Program-made: the position numbers and the translations under genes
The notes under the pieces: generated by a model
Database searches by the model: none
Seen by the model: only the letters and a program-made list of their open reading frames with translations
Told to the model about the DNA's origin: nothing
Shown: piece by piece, positions 34,331 to 45,333 of the stretch
How the letters are laid out: each line of letters starts with the position of its first letter
Numbering within the stretch: position 1 is the stretch's first letter
Assembly: GCA_029844215.1 (NCBI GenBank)
Contig: CM056733.1
Coordinates: forward strand, 16,923,501 to 16,987,500
Direction of reading: 5' to 3'
Source of the DNA: Przewalskia tangutica
Taxonomy: Eukaryota; Streptophyta; Magnoliopsida; Solanales; Solanaceae
Length of the DNA stretch: 64,000 nt

Positions 34331-34991
34331 GATCATGTGGCCGGTCTAGATAGATCTCATGATACGATTTACGACCTTGTTTGTCTTGTGGGTTTTAGTA
34401 GTCGGCTATGCCTTCGCACTTACCGTGCGGTTTTATGATGACTTTGAGGCGTGAGTCCACGACTTGACATGGCTACTTATTGTGATCGTAGTTTTGGTTA
34501 TCATACATGTCTCTGCTTTATATAGACTACTATGATTTCATTTCTGATATTTTCGTTTCACATACTTGGTACTGTTATCGACCTCCTTCGGGGCTGCGTT
34601 CATCTGCGCAGGTAAAGGTACTCCTACTGTTGATCCCCGTTCTTAGGATCACCGTTTCAGCGTGGGAAAAGCTCTGTTTTCTCCGGAGGCTTAGCATTTT
34701 GGTATGGTCCCCTGTCGTTGTAGATATTTGTATTCAGGGGTATGGCGGGGCCCTGTTCCGCCATTGTTGTTTTAAAGCTCTTAGAGGTCTGTAGTCCTGT
34801 TGTAAAGTTGGGATGTAGCTCATTTTGGGTATTGATATATATATATGCGAAAGGCAACTTTCTTCGAATAAGCGTGTCTCAAATTTATCTATTTCTTATC
34901 TTGGTTGTTTTTATATTCACCGATTACTCGATGTATGACTCTTTGGGGTGCGGGTAAGGCACGATCCACGGGCCGGAATGGGTCGTGGCAG

Positions 34992-35005
34992 TGGTATCAG
35001 AGCAG
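34992..35005 (+). promoter_or_regulatory. Primer binding site of C (tRNA-iMet)
   Basis: TGGTATCAGAGCAG, only one base after the LTR end as assembled; A has four. Confidence 0.92.
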
Positions 35006-35049
35006 TTAATCCTCGGAAAGTGTCTACAGACCGTATCTAGTAGAGTCTT

Positions 35050-35083
35050 GATTATCGGTGTGTTGTGCACCACACCAATAATC
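35050..35083 (+). promoter_or_regulatory. Leader hairpin with GTGCAC loop (C)
   Basis: Outer stem GATTAT/ATAATC, C-A mismatch, inner stem GGTGTG/CACACC (perfect, an A-T to G-C double change relative to A), loop TTGTGCAC. Confidence 0.65.
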
Positions 35084-35195
35084 AGGAGGCTATAGGATAT
35101 TTAGGATTGGTTTCCATTCTTCTCACTCTGAGATCGTGCTTTAGAGCTGTGTTATAAGTTGGACCCCTCTAACGTATTCCTTTCCTTTACCAGTG

Positions 35196-36121
35196 ATGCC
35201 TCCGCCAGTAACCTCGGGCCCGAAGGGCGAGCGTAGGAGGCGAGTGGAGTTCAGAGATTTAGAAGGGCACAGGCCCAATCATCACCTGGGGTGATGCTTC
35301 ATGCGGGGAGTTCTGAGACGTCGCCAGCAGCAGCAGAGTTTGGCACAGCGGCAGCAGTTCCTACTGCGGCCATGACATCTGGACTTTCAGTTCCACGACT
35401 TGGAGCAGAAAATATGGATTGGAAGGAGACGACCCTGTTACTAGCAAGGGACTTGGCAGCCAGAGAGTATTTTATGTACCGGTATACCAAGGATATTGAT
35501 GCTTATCTAAAGAAGGGTTGTGAGGGAGTAGCTCTTGATCGAGAGCGAGCGAGCTTGCGTTCAGATTATGTGCGTGGTGAGAGAGGTAGAGATCGGCAGT
35601 TAAACAAGATCAGCGAAGAAGGGCCCGATTGGCGGGATCATTTGGTAACTCTCGGCGAACCGCCTCGGCCAGTAGACATGCGCCTCTGCCCGATGCAGTG
35701 TCCCTCACGAGTTCGATTTTTCCTCGGTGTTCACGATGTGTGGCGTCATCCCGGGAAGTGCCGTCTTTTTACTGGTGCTTGTTTTTCTTGCGGCCGTCAG
35801 GGCCATATGGCGAGGGAATGTTCTATGAGGAAGGATGCAAGTAGGAAGACTCAGCCTACCAGATCAGTTGCGGATTCAGTGGTGCGGAAAGGAAGGGGTG
35901 TTAGCCAGAGGAGGCCACCCCCACCTCGGTGTGGCCGTTGTGGTCGGTGTCATTCGGGGGAGTGTCGTGCTTCTCCGACAGCTTGTTATGTTTGCGGCCA
36001 GCAGGGCCATTTTGCGAGAAATTGTCCAACCAGAGTTGGCGGGGATGTGGGGACTCAGCCTTCGGGATCAGTGGATAGTTCATCACCTTCCCCAGCTATG
36101 CGCCCAACAGGGCGGGATTGA
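35196..36121 (+). CDS. gag: Gag-like protein of C: capsid deleted, nucleocapsid module doubled
   Basis: The family Gag ATG is at 35196 but its frame stops after about 33 codons. A second frame, 35291-36121, is open for 276 codons and is the longest gag-like frame here. An Ala-rich N terminus (AAAEFGTAAAVPTAA) and MDWKETTLLLARDLAARE are followed directly by YTKDIDAYLKKGCEGVALD, the part that follows the capsid in A and B, so the capsid domain is missing without loss of frame. Two nucleocapsid modules follow: GKCRLFTGACFSCGRQGHMA (knuckle CX2CX4HX4C), then CGRCGRCHSGEC and CYVCGQQGHFARNC. The C terminus SPSPAMRPTGRD matches the other Gags. Such a protein could bind RNA but probably not build a normal particle. 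Translation from 35291 would need a non-family start or a frameshift. Confidence 0.7.
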
Positions 36122-37457
36122 TTAAAACGACCTAGGGGAAGTGCCGCGTAGATACAGGTATATCCTTAACCCTTTAGAGATTTATATGTATAGTAAGATG
36201 CGAATATCTTAAAGTATTGTTTTCGGTTAGCATGGTGTTAGTGTGATTAGAATTATTTTTAGTTAACCTGGTAAGATTGGGGGATAGAGAGAGTGGGAGC
36301 CTTAGAATATTATACGTAGAGACCTTAGAGGCGAGGCCATCTTTGGTAAAAGAATTATTTCGTGTTTGACCCTTATCGAGGTGCATAGTATACGTGAGAT
36401 ATTTTTGTGGGATGAATCCCTGAGTGATGTGAAATGAAAGAGGGTAGTTGAGCTTAGAAGACCGCTAGGTTTTCGTAACGTGATTGGTGAGATTGTTCCG
36501 GATCGGGGAGCTAGTGTTTTGCGCGTTGCCGGGTCGGGTTGAGGCCGTGTTGCGGGTCGACCCACGCCCTGTTTGGTGATGGGGTCAGTTTGTGGTGGTC
36601 CCGCTTTGTGTTAGGATCACGAGGGTGTTAGGCCCAGGTTTAGTTAACCATTGTACGATTTCGTGGATGTGTTCGACCAGTAGTCGGGCCGATGGGGTCA
36701 ACCCGTCTTATCTTTTAGTCAAACCGTGTACTCGGTAGTAAGTTGCGAGATGATTATTTCAGAAGGTTGTAAGGCTGCACGGGGTGCCTACCTTCACCTT
36801 ATGGCTGACAGGGGAGTCCAAGTTACGGCTGTTTCTTTTCTGGAAGAGTTACCAGGCAAGGTTAGGAACTCAGGTGAATCTCAGTGTCGCATTCACCCTC
36901 GGGCAAGTGGTTGGATTTCGGGATTAGCTGTAAGGACTCTTCGCCTCTTGTTGAGTATGTATTATATAGCTACCGTTTCAGTATTCGGGTGTCGCCGTTT
37001 GGAGCCTTTTTATAAGCGCTAGTGTAAGATTGCCGATCGATTGATTCGATGTAAGCAAGGTGCAGATAGTTGGTTCGTACTTGTTCAGCAGGGCGTGGAT
37101 AGGGTGGAGCTTATCCAGAAGAGGTCATTGGCAGCTCAGAGTCAGTGGGAAGCTGTACCAGAAACATGGTAAGTTATGAGAAAGAGTTCGAGTGTACGAG
37201 AAGGGTACGACGAGTAAGGGAAGAAGCGAACATGTATTACAGGCATAGGTGTGATCATTTCGTTTGTAAAGAGTAGGTGCGAAGGGAGTATCTTTTTTTT
37301 GACCTTGAGTAGAAGTTTTTGTGATAGAGGTGATTCCTCGTGGACTTGGAGATAAGTATGTGCGCTTGTTGTGTTGTGGCCAGGTGTGGCATGGTTGTTT
37401 CCGTAAGTATAGCAGTGAGGACTATACTGGCGCCTGTTTGTTTGGAGACTTAGAAGG
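36122..37457 (+). other. Non-coding internal stretch of C with a C-specific segment
   Basis: 36122-36680 aligns loosely with the equivalent region of A and B. About 36690-37170 has no counterpart in them; it includes a 98-codon open frame (36726-37022) whose product I do not recognise. From about 37180 the family sequence returns. Confidence 0.5.
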
Positions 37458-37476
37458 AACATTCGGGACGAATGTT
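37458..37476 (+). promoter_or_regulatory. Inverted repeat beside the polypurine tract (C)
   Basis: AACATTCGGGACGAATGTT, identical to A and B copy 1. Confidence 0.7.
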
Positions 37477-37479
37477 TCT

Positions 37480-37492
37480 AAGGAGGGGAGAA
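37480..37492 (+). promoter_or_regulatory. Polypurine tract of C
   Basis: AAGGAGGGGAGAA before the 3' LTR start at 37493. Confidence 0.9.
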
Positions 37493-39770
37493 TGTTATAC
37501 CCCGTAGTTTCAGGGTATGTATGCGAGGACGTACGTACGAGAATACGACATTGAAATTGGAAAGGAAGAAAGAGGTGATTTTTCCACGGAAAAGTTTCCG
37601 GTTTTTGTGAAGGAAAAAGGTTCGTTAATGGGAATTGGATTCCCAGATTTGGTATTCGGATTTCTTGGAATATTAGAGAATTATGGAATTTTATTTTCGG
37701 AAATGGTCACGTGGGAACCACGGGAGAAATTTACGGTTTTGTGGGGCCCACTTTGTTTTCGAGATTTTGGCCATTGTGGATATTTTCGGAAGATGAAATA
37801 TGTTGGACGTGTAGGAGGGCGACACGTTTCACCCCCCCCCCCTAGTTGGCTTGGACGATTTCACTTTGTGCACAACACCCGTTTAGAGTCGTTTTCCGAC
37901 GAAACGTTTTACAAGACTCGCGTAGGATAAATTTCGGCTATGTCATTTCTAATTTTTGCGGATTTTTCCGAGAGACGAAACACTTTGGACCAACGAGAGG
38001 GCGACACTTGTCACCCTCTCATTGGTGGACTTGTGGCGGTAATAGGGCCGAATGGAGTGGCTTATTTTGTCAAGTAGTTGGTAGGATATTTTGTGTGCAA
38101 GTTGGCTAGGACACTTGCCCTAATCCTCACCCTACACTTGCCTTGCACTTGGCACCATCTTGGCCCTTGGTTGGCCATCCCTTGACCTATAAATACCCCC
38201 CTTTAGATGAAGAGTTCTTCATCCACATTTCACTTTCCAAGTCTTGAAAATCCCTCCCCTTCCTTGTTGTGTTTCGTCAACCTCTCCCCCTAGCCTTAGT
38301 GGCTTGGCCGAGAGCCCCCCCCCTCTAAAGCTAGCCTAGCCGAAACACTACCCCCCCTCCCTTGGTAGAAAAGTTGCCTTCTAGTATTGTTATAATGCCC
38401 AAAATACCCTAGCCCAAATCTCTTATTACTTAGTAGAAGTTGTGAAGAACTTCTAAGGTTTCCTTGGAGCTATCGGAGCGTACAACTTAGGAGCTAAACC
38501 TTGCTCAGGCGCGACTTTTATCTAGGATATTATTGGGCTTACCGAGGTAAATAACCTTATCCTCCTTTTGTAATTAGAGTATATATACTGTAGAAGTATA
38601 GGAATAAGTATTAAATACTTAGAAGGATATTGCAGAATAGAATTGAACTGTTATCATAGTAGAAGGGCTTAAAAGAAGAATAATAGAAATGTACTTACAT
38701 AGGACTGTTTTCCAGATGAACTTGAGTAGCTCACCGGTAGGAAGTCTGCCCAAATGTCCATAGAATAGCGAACCCTCTGTTTAGAGCTTTATACTGATCT
38801 GATCTAGACGTTGATAGGCGTATTTGGTGATATAGTCGATACTCTGCGCGACATATTCAACTTGGCAGGTGGTTTTCGCCGAGAAGGTATGTGATTCTTC
38901 CTATCCTCTTGAGCATGATATTTTAAAGAATATGTATATAGTACGGTAGACGTACGTGTGTAAACTGAATAATAATTACGGCAATATCTTCGGACTTAAG
39001 CCTGAATAATAATTACGGCAATATCTTCGGACTTAAGCCTGAATAATAATTACGGCAATGTCTTCTGACTTAAGCCTGAATAAAAAGAATCTGAAGTAGT
39101 TCAAAAGAATTAAGAAACTTTTTTTGAAAGAAGAGTAACACTTGGTTTTAAAATCTTAAGAGTTATACTAGCTTTATGGGAAGTTAGGTATAACGGCTTA
39201 AGAGTGATAAAAAGAACGATTTATGGATTTAAGGAAATAAGAGACTTGACTTATTATACTAATATGAATTTTGTTAAAAAGTGTGAAACCTCATTCGTGA
39301 GTAAATAGTATTTTTGGTTTTCAAAAGGAATGATGTTTTACCGATCAGAATGAATGTCGAACAAACCACAGCAGCGCTAATAAAGGGAAATATTTTGACT
39401 AATAAAGTATTATTAAAACCAGTAGAAACTTCCATCTGCATAGGAGCTAAGATGAGACAAAATGATATTACATTTCCTAGATCATGGCTGCTGTAATAAG
39501 ATTGTTATGAACTATAATAACGTACTCACACATAAGGTATATGTTTCTCAAATTGTTTTAAAGGATTAACTATGACTACGAAACCTTTCGAAAATGAGAA
39601 ACTTGAGTAATTGAAATTAGGCAAACTTGAACGTTAGGAAAAGAATGTTGTTACTTGATTTTACTGTTTCTTATCTTGGTTGTTTTTATATTCCGCTGAT
39701 TACTCTGATGTATGACTACTGGGGTGCCCGGTTAAGGCACCAGTCACGGGCCCCGGAATGGGTCGTGACA
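37493..39770 (+). repeat. 3' LTR of C, internally deleted
   Basis: 2278 bp. It matches the 5' LTR up to ATTTTAC (about 39665), then jumps to text equivalent to about 34887, losing roughly 1.2 kb including the ATGCGG-rich block and end hairpin. Dyad 37999-38016 and TATA box 38188-38195 are kept. The terminus is the usual GGGTCGTGACA. Confidence 0.9.
37999..38195 (+). promoter_or_regulatory. LTR promoter region of C 3' LTR: U3 dyad and TATA box
   Basis: GGGCGACACTTGTCACCC at 37999-38016 and TATAAATA at 38188-38195, 171 bp apart as in the 5' LTR. Confidence 0.7.
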
Positions 39771-39775
39771 TTTCA

Positions 39776-40033
39776 ATTACTCAAGTCTCTTTATTTTAGA
39801 AAAGTTTCATAGTTCGATGTCTTAATCTCCTTTAAAACAATTGAGTAACATATGCCATAGGCGTGAGCAGTTTATTCTTGTTTATAACCATTTATTAAAG
39901 CAGCCATGATCTAGAAAATGTAATATCATTTTGTCTCATCTTAGCTTCTATGCAGATGGAGGTTTCTACTGGTTTTAATACAATACTTCATTATTCAATA
40001 CATTTTCCTTTATTAACGCTACAGTGGTTTGTC
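39776..40033 (-). repeat. 5' LTR of B, part 2
   Basis: 258 bp of B's LTR between C and D, continuing the text lost at 31517. It ends at TTGTC (40029-40033), the left duplication of D. Confidence 0.93.
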
Positions 40034-40859
40034 TGTCACGACCCGTTCCGGGGCCCGTGACTGGTGCCTTACCCCGGGCTCCCTAGTGATACAACATCAG
40101 AGTAATCAGCGGAACATAAAGACAATACATGAAACCAATGTAATAAGACAGTGAAATAAGAAGACAGGCTAACCAAAAATGATTACCGTCAGTATATATA
40201 TAAATAACAACTCTTTCAATCTGAACAGTTTAATCCTTTTTACAAACCACCTTACACCAGATTACTACGCACCTCTACGAATGATATGACAACAACGACG
40301 GGGCGGGGGCGTCATACCCTGAATGTAGCACCTACAACAACGGGGACTATACCAAGATAAGCCTCGGAGGAACGGGCTTCAACGTTGAATCGTGACCACT
40401 AGGCGAGGATCAACGGCGGTGTACCTTTACTGCGGCATGAACGCGGCCCGAAGGAGGTCGATAACAGTGCGAGTATGTGGCGAAAATCAGTAAATGAAAT
40501 CATAGTAGTCTATATAAAGCGGGAGACATGTATGATAATCAAACTACGATTCCTGATAAATAAGCGATCATATCAAGTCGTGGACTCGCCTCGAAGTCAT
40601 CACTCGATATAACAATGGGTCTCACGCCCACAACATCAATCATGCGTGGAATACCTTCCTCACATCGTGATCAATGATAGAAAAGCACCAAGGAATACAC
40701 ATGAACAACAGTCCCACTGTGTCCAAATAAAACGATGCGGGGTAAGTGCGAAGGCATAGCCGACTACTAACACCTAACAAGGTCATAAAATGTATCATGA
40801 TATCTGTCTGACCGTCACATGATCAAAGCTGGTCGCCGCCGCAATATCAAATGTGCGCA

Positions 40860-41100
40860 TCTAGCCACCGAACTCCCGCACTCCGCATAGGCGCCTCGTA
40901 GGCGCATGAGGTATAACCCGCATCGGTAGCTACTCCGGCGTAAATCTGGACTCGCGATCCGCATGGCACATGCACCGCATGACCATAAAGGCCGCACACT
41001 AACACGGAACTCTCGTAGCTCCGCATAGGCCCGGGACCCGCGTGAGGTATTCTCGAATCATGGTCCCGCATCGCTCGAGTCTACCCCGCATCGGAGGGCA
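40860..41100 (-). repeat. ATGCGG-rich block in D
   Basis: Minus-strand ATGCGG and GCGGG motifs in irregular repeats. Related to C's 34040-34330 but with many small differences, several at CAG/CTG sites. Confidence 0.6.
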
Positions 41101-43116
41101 GCTTAACCCCCGGAAACACGGTGAGTGGTATAATACCAACATAACAGTTTATCGTTTAAACAACATAAGCACAATCAAGGGAAAACCCCTTTACACAAGC
41201 ATCACAGAATACTAACACACGTAGCATCCTAATATGTTTACTTATCAAAGCATCACGGAGGTATTACAAGGCTATCACAAACCAACGCAATCAAGTTATA
41301 CACACAAGGTACTTTCTACTATATGTCAACATGTTCGGGTTTCTATCCCCAAAGTACTTCATACATTAACTTTTTAAAAGATACGTTACTTTCACAAAAG
41401 TCACACAATACCCGTAGTATATGAAAATAGAGTGATTATCTTTTGAAGTGAATCAAAACACTTATCTTTGTAAAATCAAGTAACAACATTATTATCCAAA
41501 CGTCCAAGTTTGCCTAATTTCAAATGTTCACGTTTCTTATTTTAGAAAGGTTTCGTAGTTCATAGTCTTATTCATTTAAGAATATAATTCTCTTTTAAAC
41601 TATCTGAGAAACATAAGTCTTATATGTGAGTAGGATATTCTTGTTTATAACAATCTTATTACAACAGCCATGATCTAGGAAATATCATTTTGTCTCATCT
41701 TAGCTTCTATGCAGATGGAAGTTTCTACTGGTTTTAATAATACTTAATATGTCAAAACATTTCCTTTTATTAACGCTGCAGTGGTTTGTCGATACACATT
41801 CTGATTTCCGAAATCAGTAAAACATTCTTAAGCCGTTATTACCTAACTTCCCATAAAGCTAGTATAACTCTTAAGTTTTCAAAAAAACAAGTATTACTTC
41901 TTCTCTCGAAATGATTCAAAAATCTTTTGAAATACTTCAAGTTCTTTATTAACACATAATAAGCCAGTTATAGTTCAAATCAGTTACCTTAAAAACCACA
42001 AGTATTTTCTTACCAACATAAAGCTGTTATAACCAACTTCCCATAAAGCCATTATAACACTTTATGTTTTAAACCAATCAAATACATTTAGCACATGTAC
42101 GTCTACCGTACTACATAGTTCACACATATCATGCTAGAAGAGATAGGAAGAGGTTCACATACCTCGCGACGAGTATCGACTAATAGCAAAACGCTCCAAG
42201 TACTTCCAACCGTCGGCTACTCCTTAAGCCAAGTAGATCGCGCCACACGTAGTACTTCAACCTATAAGGCCACAAGGCGCTTATTAACATTAAGCTCCCT
42301 TCGTAGAACATTCTACAGAAAATTCGGCAAGACTCTCCTGCAACAGCGTAAATCTCCTCCTCTATCGGGGCCGGCTACCAAGCCAACCAGGGGGGGGTTA
42401 TAAGTCTAAACCGGACGTGCACAATTCTACCTCACAGAAAAGCTACACAAGTCTACTGTAATACAGTCCTATGTAAATACAGTTCAGTACTCTTCTTTCG
42501 AAAAGGTTTCTTATTATTCAGGCTTAAGTCAAAAGACATTGCCGATAACTACGTTCAGTACTATATATAGTATACTTCAACTATATAGTCTAACAATCAT
42601 GTAATTTCCAATTACAATAGAGGGACAAGATATTTACCTCGATAAGCCCATAATTATCCGAGTTTAAATGTCGATCCTGAGCAAGGTTTAGCTCCTACTC
42701 CTTGCGCTCCGACCCGCTCCAAACAACCCTTAGAAGTTCTAACCAACTTCTACTTAATACTCCAACTAACTATGGAGATTTTCCTTAGGGTTTCGGTTTT
42801 TGTGACGGAAGGGAAGTATAATAGTATTTCTGGGCTTTTCGTATAAGTATAACCTTAGAATACTACAAGGTATACGGCTAAGGTAATTTGGGCATTATAA
42901 CAATACTTTTGAGAGTATTTCTACCAAGAGGGGGGGTATTATACGAAAACAACTTAGGCTGGGGTACCCACTGGCTAGCACCCCAAGGAGGGGGGGGAGG
43001 GCTCTCGGGCCAGGGGGAGGGGGGAGGCTCTTGGCCGAACTCTACACTAAGGGGAGGGAGGAGGATTTAACACTTAGAATTATTTGGAATGGATGAAGAA
43101 GTCATCCAAAGGGGGG

Positions 43117-43317
43117 TATTTATAGGTCTAGCAAAGGCCAACCAATGGCCAAGATCATGCCAAGTGCATAGCAAGTGTAGGGCCAAGATCTTGCCAAGTG
43201 CACCTTATCCATCTACCACAAAAAATATCCTACCAACCCCTTGACCAAACAAGGCCAATTCGTCCACTTTGAACCGCCCACAACGCAGTTTCCAATGAGA
43301 GGGTGCCAAGTGGCGCC
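43117..43317 (-). promoter_or_regulatory. LTR promoter region of D: TATA and altered dyad
   Basis: TATAAATA (43117-43124, minus). The dyad reads GGTGCCAAGTGGCGCC on the plus strand (43302-43317): the A of one arm and the T of the other both changed, so symmetry is largely kept. Spacing is 177 bp. Confidence 0.6.
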
Positions 43318-43533
43318 TCTTGTTGGTCTAAAATATTTCGTCTCTAAAAATCCGCAAAAATAAAAATGACATAGCCGGAAATTCCCTACGAAAGTCAGAA
43401 AACGTTTCGTCGAAAAATGACTCTAACCGGGTGTTGTGCACAAATAAATTTCGGCCAAGCCACTTTCTCAAGTTCAAATTTTCTACGTACGTCCTTACGT
43501 ACATACTCTGGAAATACGGGGTATAACATTGTC

Positions 43534-45328
43534 GATACTCATTCTGATTTCCGAAATCAGTAAAACATTATTCCTTTTAAAACCAAGTACTCATTACTCA
43601 CGAATGAGGTTTCACACTTTTAACAAACTTCATATCAATACAATTAAGTCAAGTCTCTTATCTTTTAAGATTAAGTCTCTTAACTTCTAAAAATCAGTAA
43701 ACCATTCTTTTATCTCTCTTAAGACGTTATACCTAACTTCCCATAAAGCTAGTATAACTCTTATGTTTTCAAAACCAAGTATTACTCTTCTTTCAAAAAG
43801 GTTTCTTATTTCTTTTGAAATACTTCAAGATTCTTCTTATTCAGGCTTAAGTCAAAAGACATTGCCGTAACACTACATTCAGTTAACACACGTACGTCTA
43901 CCGTACTATATATATATTCCTTTTAAAATATTTCAAGGTTCTTATTATTCAGGCTTAAGTCAAAAGACATTGTCGTACAACTATATTCAGTTAGCACACG
44001 TACGTCTACCATATTATATATACATATTATTCAGGCTTAAGTCAAAAGACATTGCCACACGTATGTCTACCGTACTATATGTATTCTATTAAAATACTTC
44101 ATGCTCAAGAGTATAGGAAGAATCACATACCTCGCGACGATTATCGACTATAAGCAAAACGCTCCACGGCTATAACCCGGCTAGCCTTGTCCACCTTCCA
44201 AGTAGTTCATGCTACTCGCAGAACATTCAACCAAAAAGGTTATAAGTCTACTGTAAATACAGTCCTATGTAAGTACAGTTTAATCTTCTACTTATATTCT
44301 TCTGATGTGATTTCAGTTCAAGTCTTTACTGTAATATCCTTCTATTACAGTTCAATTCTCTTCTATGAATCTTATATTCATTTCTATACAACTACAGTAT
44401 GTAATTCCCAATTACAATAGAAGGATAGGATTATTTACCTCGATAAGCCCCAAAATTATCCAAGTTTAAAGTCGATCCTGATCAAGGTTTAGCTCCTACT
44501 CCGTGCGCTCCAATTCGCTCCAAGCAACCCTTAGAAGTTCTACGCAACTTCTATTTAACACTTCAACCGACTATGAAGGTTTTCCTTAGGGTTTCGTTTA
44601 GTGGCTAAAGGAAAGTATAATAGTATTTTCGGGCTCTACGTAGAGGTAACTTTGGAAAGTACTACAAGGTATTTGGGCTAAAGTATTTGGGCATTATAAC
44701 AATACCTGGAGAGTATTTCTATACCATAAAAAAAGGGGGTATTTATACGAGACAACTAGGCAAGGGGAGGGGGTACCCTCTCCAAGCCTCACTCGAGGGG
44801 AGGCTCTCGGCAAGGCTTCTCAAAAGGGGTTGGGCGAACTCAACTCACAAAAGGGGGAGGGATTTCAAGACTTGGAAAATGATTTTAGGATGAAGAAGTT
44901 CATCAACTTAGAGGGGTATTTATAGGTCAAGGAATGGCCAACCAATGGCCAAGATCCATCCAAGTGTTAGGCAAGTGTAAGGTTAGGATTAAGCCATGTG
45001 CACCTTATCCATCTACCACACCAACTTGCACAAATATCCTACCTAACCAATGCCACCTTTTCGTCCATTTGCCGCCCCACTTCCTTCCAATGTGAGGGTG
45101 ACACATGTCACCCTCCCGTTGGTCCAAAATGTTTCGTCTCTCGAAAAAATCCGCAAAAATTATAAAAGACATAGCCGGAATTTTCCCTTCGCAAGTTTAG
45201 TAAAACGTTTCGTCGAAAAACGATTCTTTTCGGCACTTGTGCCCAAATTCGCCACTTTGCCTACTTTAAGGCTCAAACTTTTCTACGTACGTCCTTACGT
45301 ACATACTCTGGAAATACGGGGTATAACA
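43534..45328 (-). repeat. 5' LTR of B, part 3 (U3 end)
   Basis: Completes the 5' LTR of B and ends with GGGGTATAACA at 45328. It is followed by CTTCT (45329-45333), the right target duplication of B, and the rest of A's 3' LTR. Confidence 0.93.
44917..45113 (-). promoter_or_regulatory. LTR promoter region of B 5' LTR: TATA and U3 dyad
   Basis: TATAAATA (44917-44924) and GGGTGACACATGTCACCC (45096-45113), 171 bp apart. Transcription from here would first cross D and C. Confidence 0.7.
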
Positions 45329-45333
45329 CTTCT

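Larger units (their letters stand above)
31518..34990 (+). repeat. 5' LTR of C
   Basis: 3473 bp from TGTTATACCCCGTAGTTTC to GGGTCGTGGCA (usual end GTGACA). It has two dyads: GGGCGACACGTGTCACCC at 31842-31859 and GGGCGACACTTGTCACCC at 32019-32036. TATA box at 32208-32215, C-rich tract about 32270-32380, ATGCGG-rich block about 34040-34330, and a weakened end hairpin at 34742-34764. Confidence 0.93.
31518..39770 (+). mobile_element. Element C: gag-only LTR retrotransposon nested in B
   Basis: 5' LTR 31518-34990, internal region 34991-37492, 3' LTR 37493-39770. It is flanked by TTTCA (31513-31517 and 39771-39775), and B's LTR text continues across the gap. The internal region holds primer binding site, leader hairpin, a gag-like frame with two zinc-knuckle modules, an extra stretch of about 0.5 kb not seen in A or B, and the polypurine tract. 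No pol. The 3' LTR lacks about 1.2 kb present in the 5' LTR; otherwise the LTRs are nearly identical, so insertion is recent. Confidence 0.93.
40034..43528 (-). mobile_element. Element D: solo LTR nested in B
   Basis: 3495 bp from TGTCACGACCCG to GGGGTATAACA with no internal region, flanked by TTGTC (40029-40033 and 43529-43533). It is the product expected from recombination between the two LTRs of a full element. Its repeat block (40860-41100, ATGCGG-type on the minus strand) resembles C's. TATA box at 43117-43124. The dyad at 43302-43317 has symmetric changes in both arms. Confidence 0.93.
18217..45328 (-). mobile_element. Element B: tandem LTR retrotransposon, three LTRs and two internal regions
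   Basis: On the minus strand: 5' LTR (45328 to 29887, split by C and D), internal region 29886-27743, middle LTR 27742-24087, internal region 24086-21908, 3' LTR 21907-18217. The whole is flanked by CTTCT (18212-18216 and 45329-45333), so it behaves as one insertion. Without C and D it is about 15.35 kb. Both internal regions (2179 and 2144 bp) carry primer binding site, leader hairpin, gag and polypurine tract, but no pol. The shared central LTR is typical of recombination between two copies or their LTRs. Confidence 0.92.

Noticed and set aside
36726..37022. Candidate captured host gene in C (98 codons)
   Set aside because: No recognisable domain, no splice-like structure and no second copy to compare; kept only as an unexplained segment.
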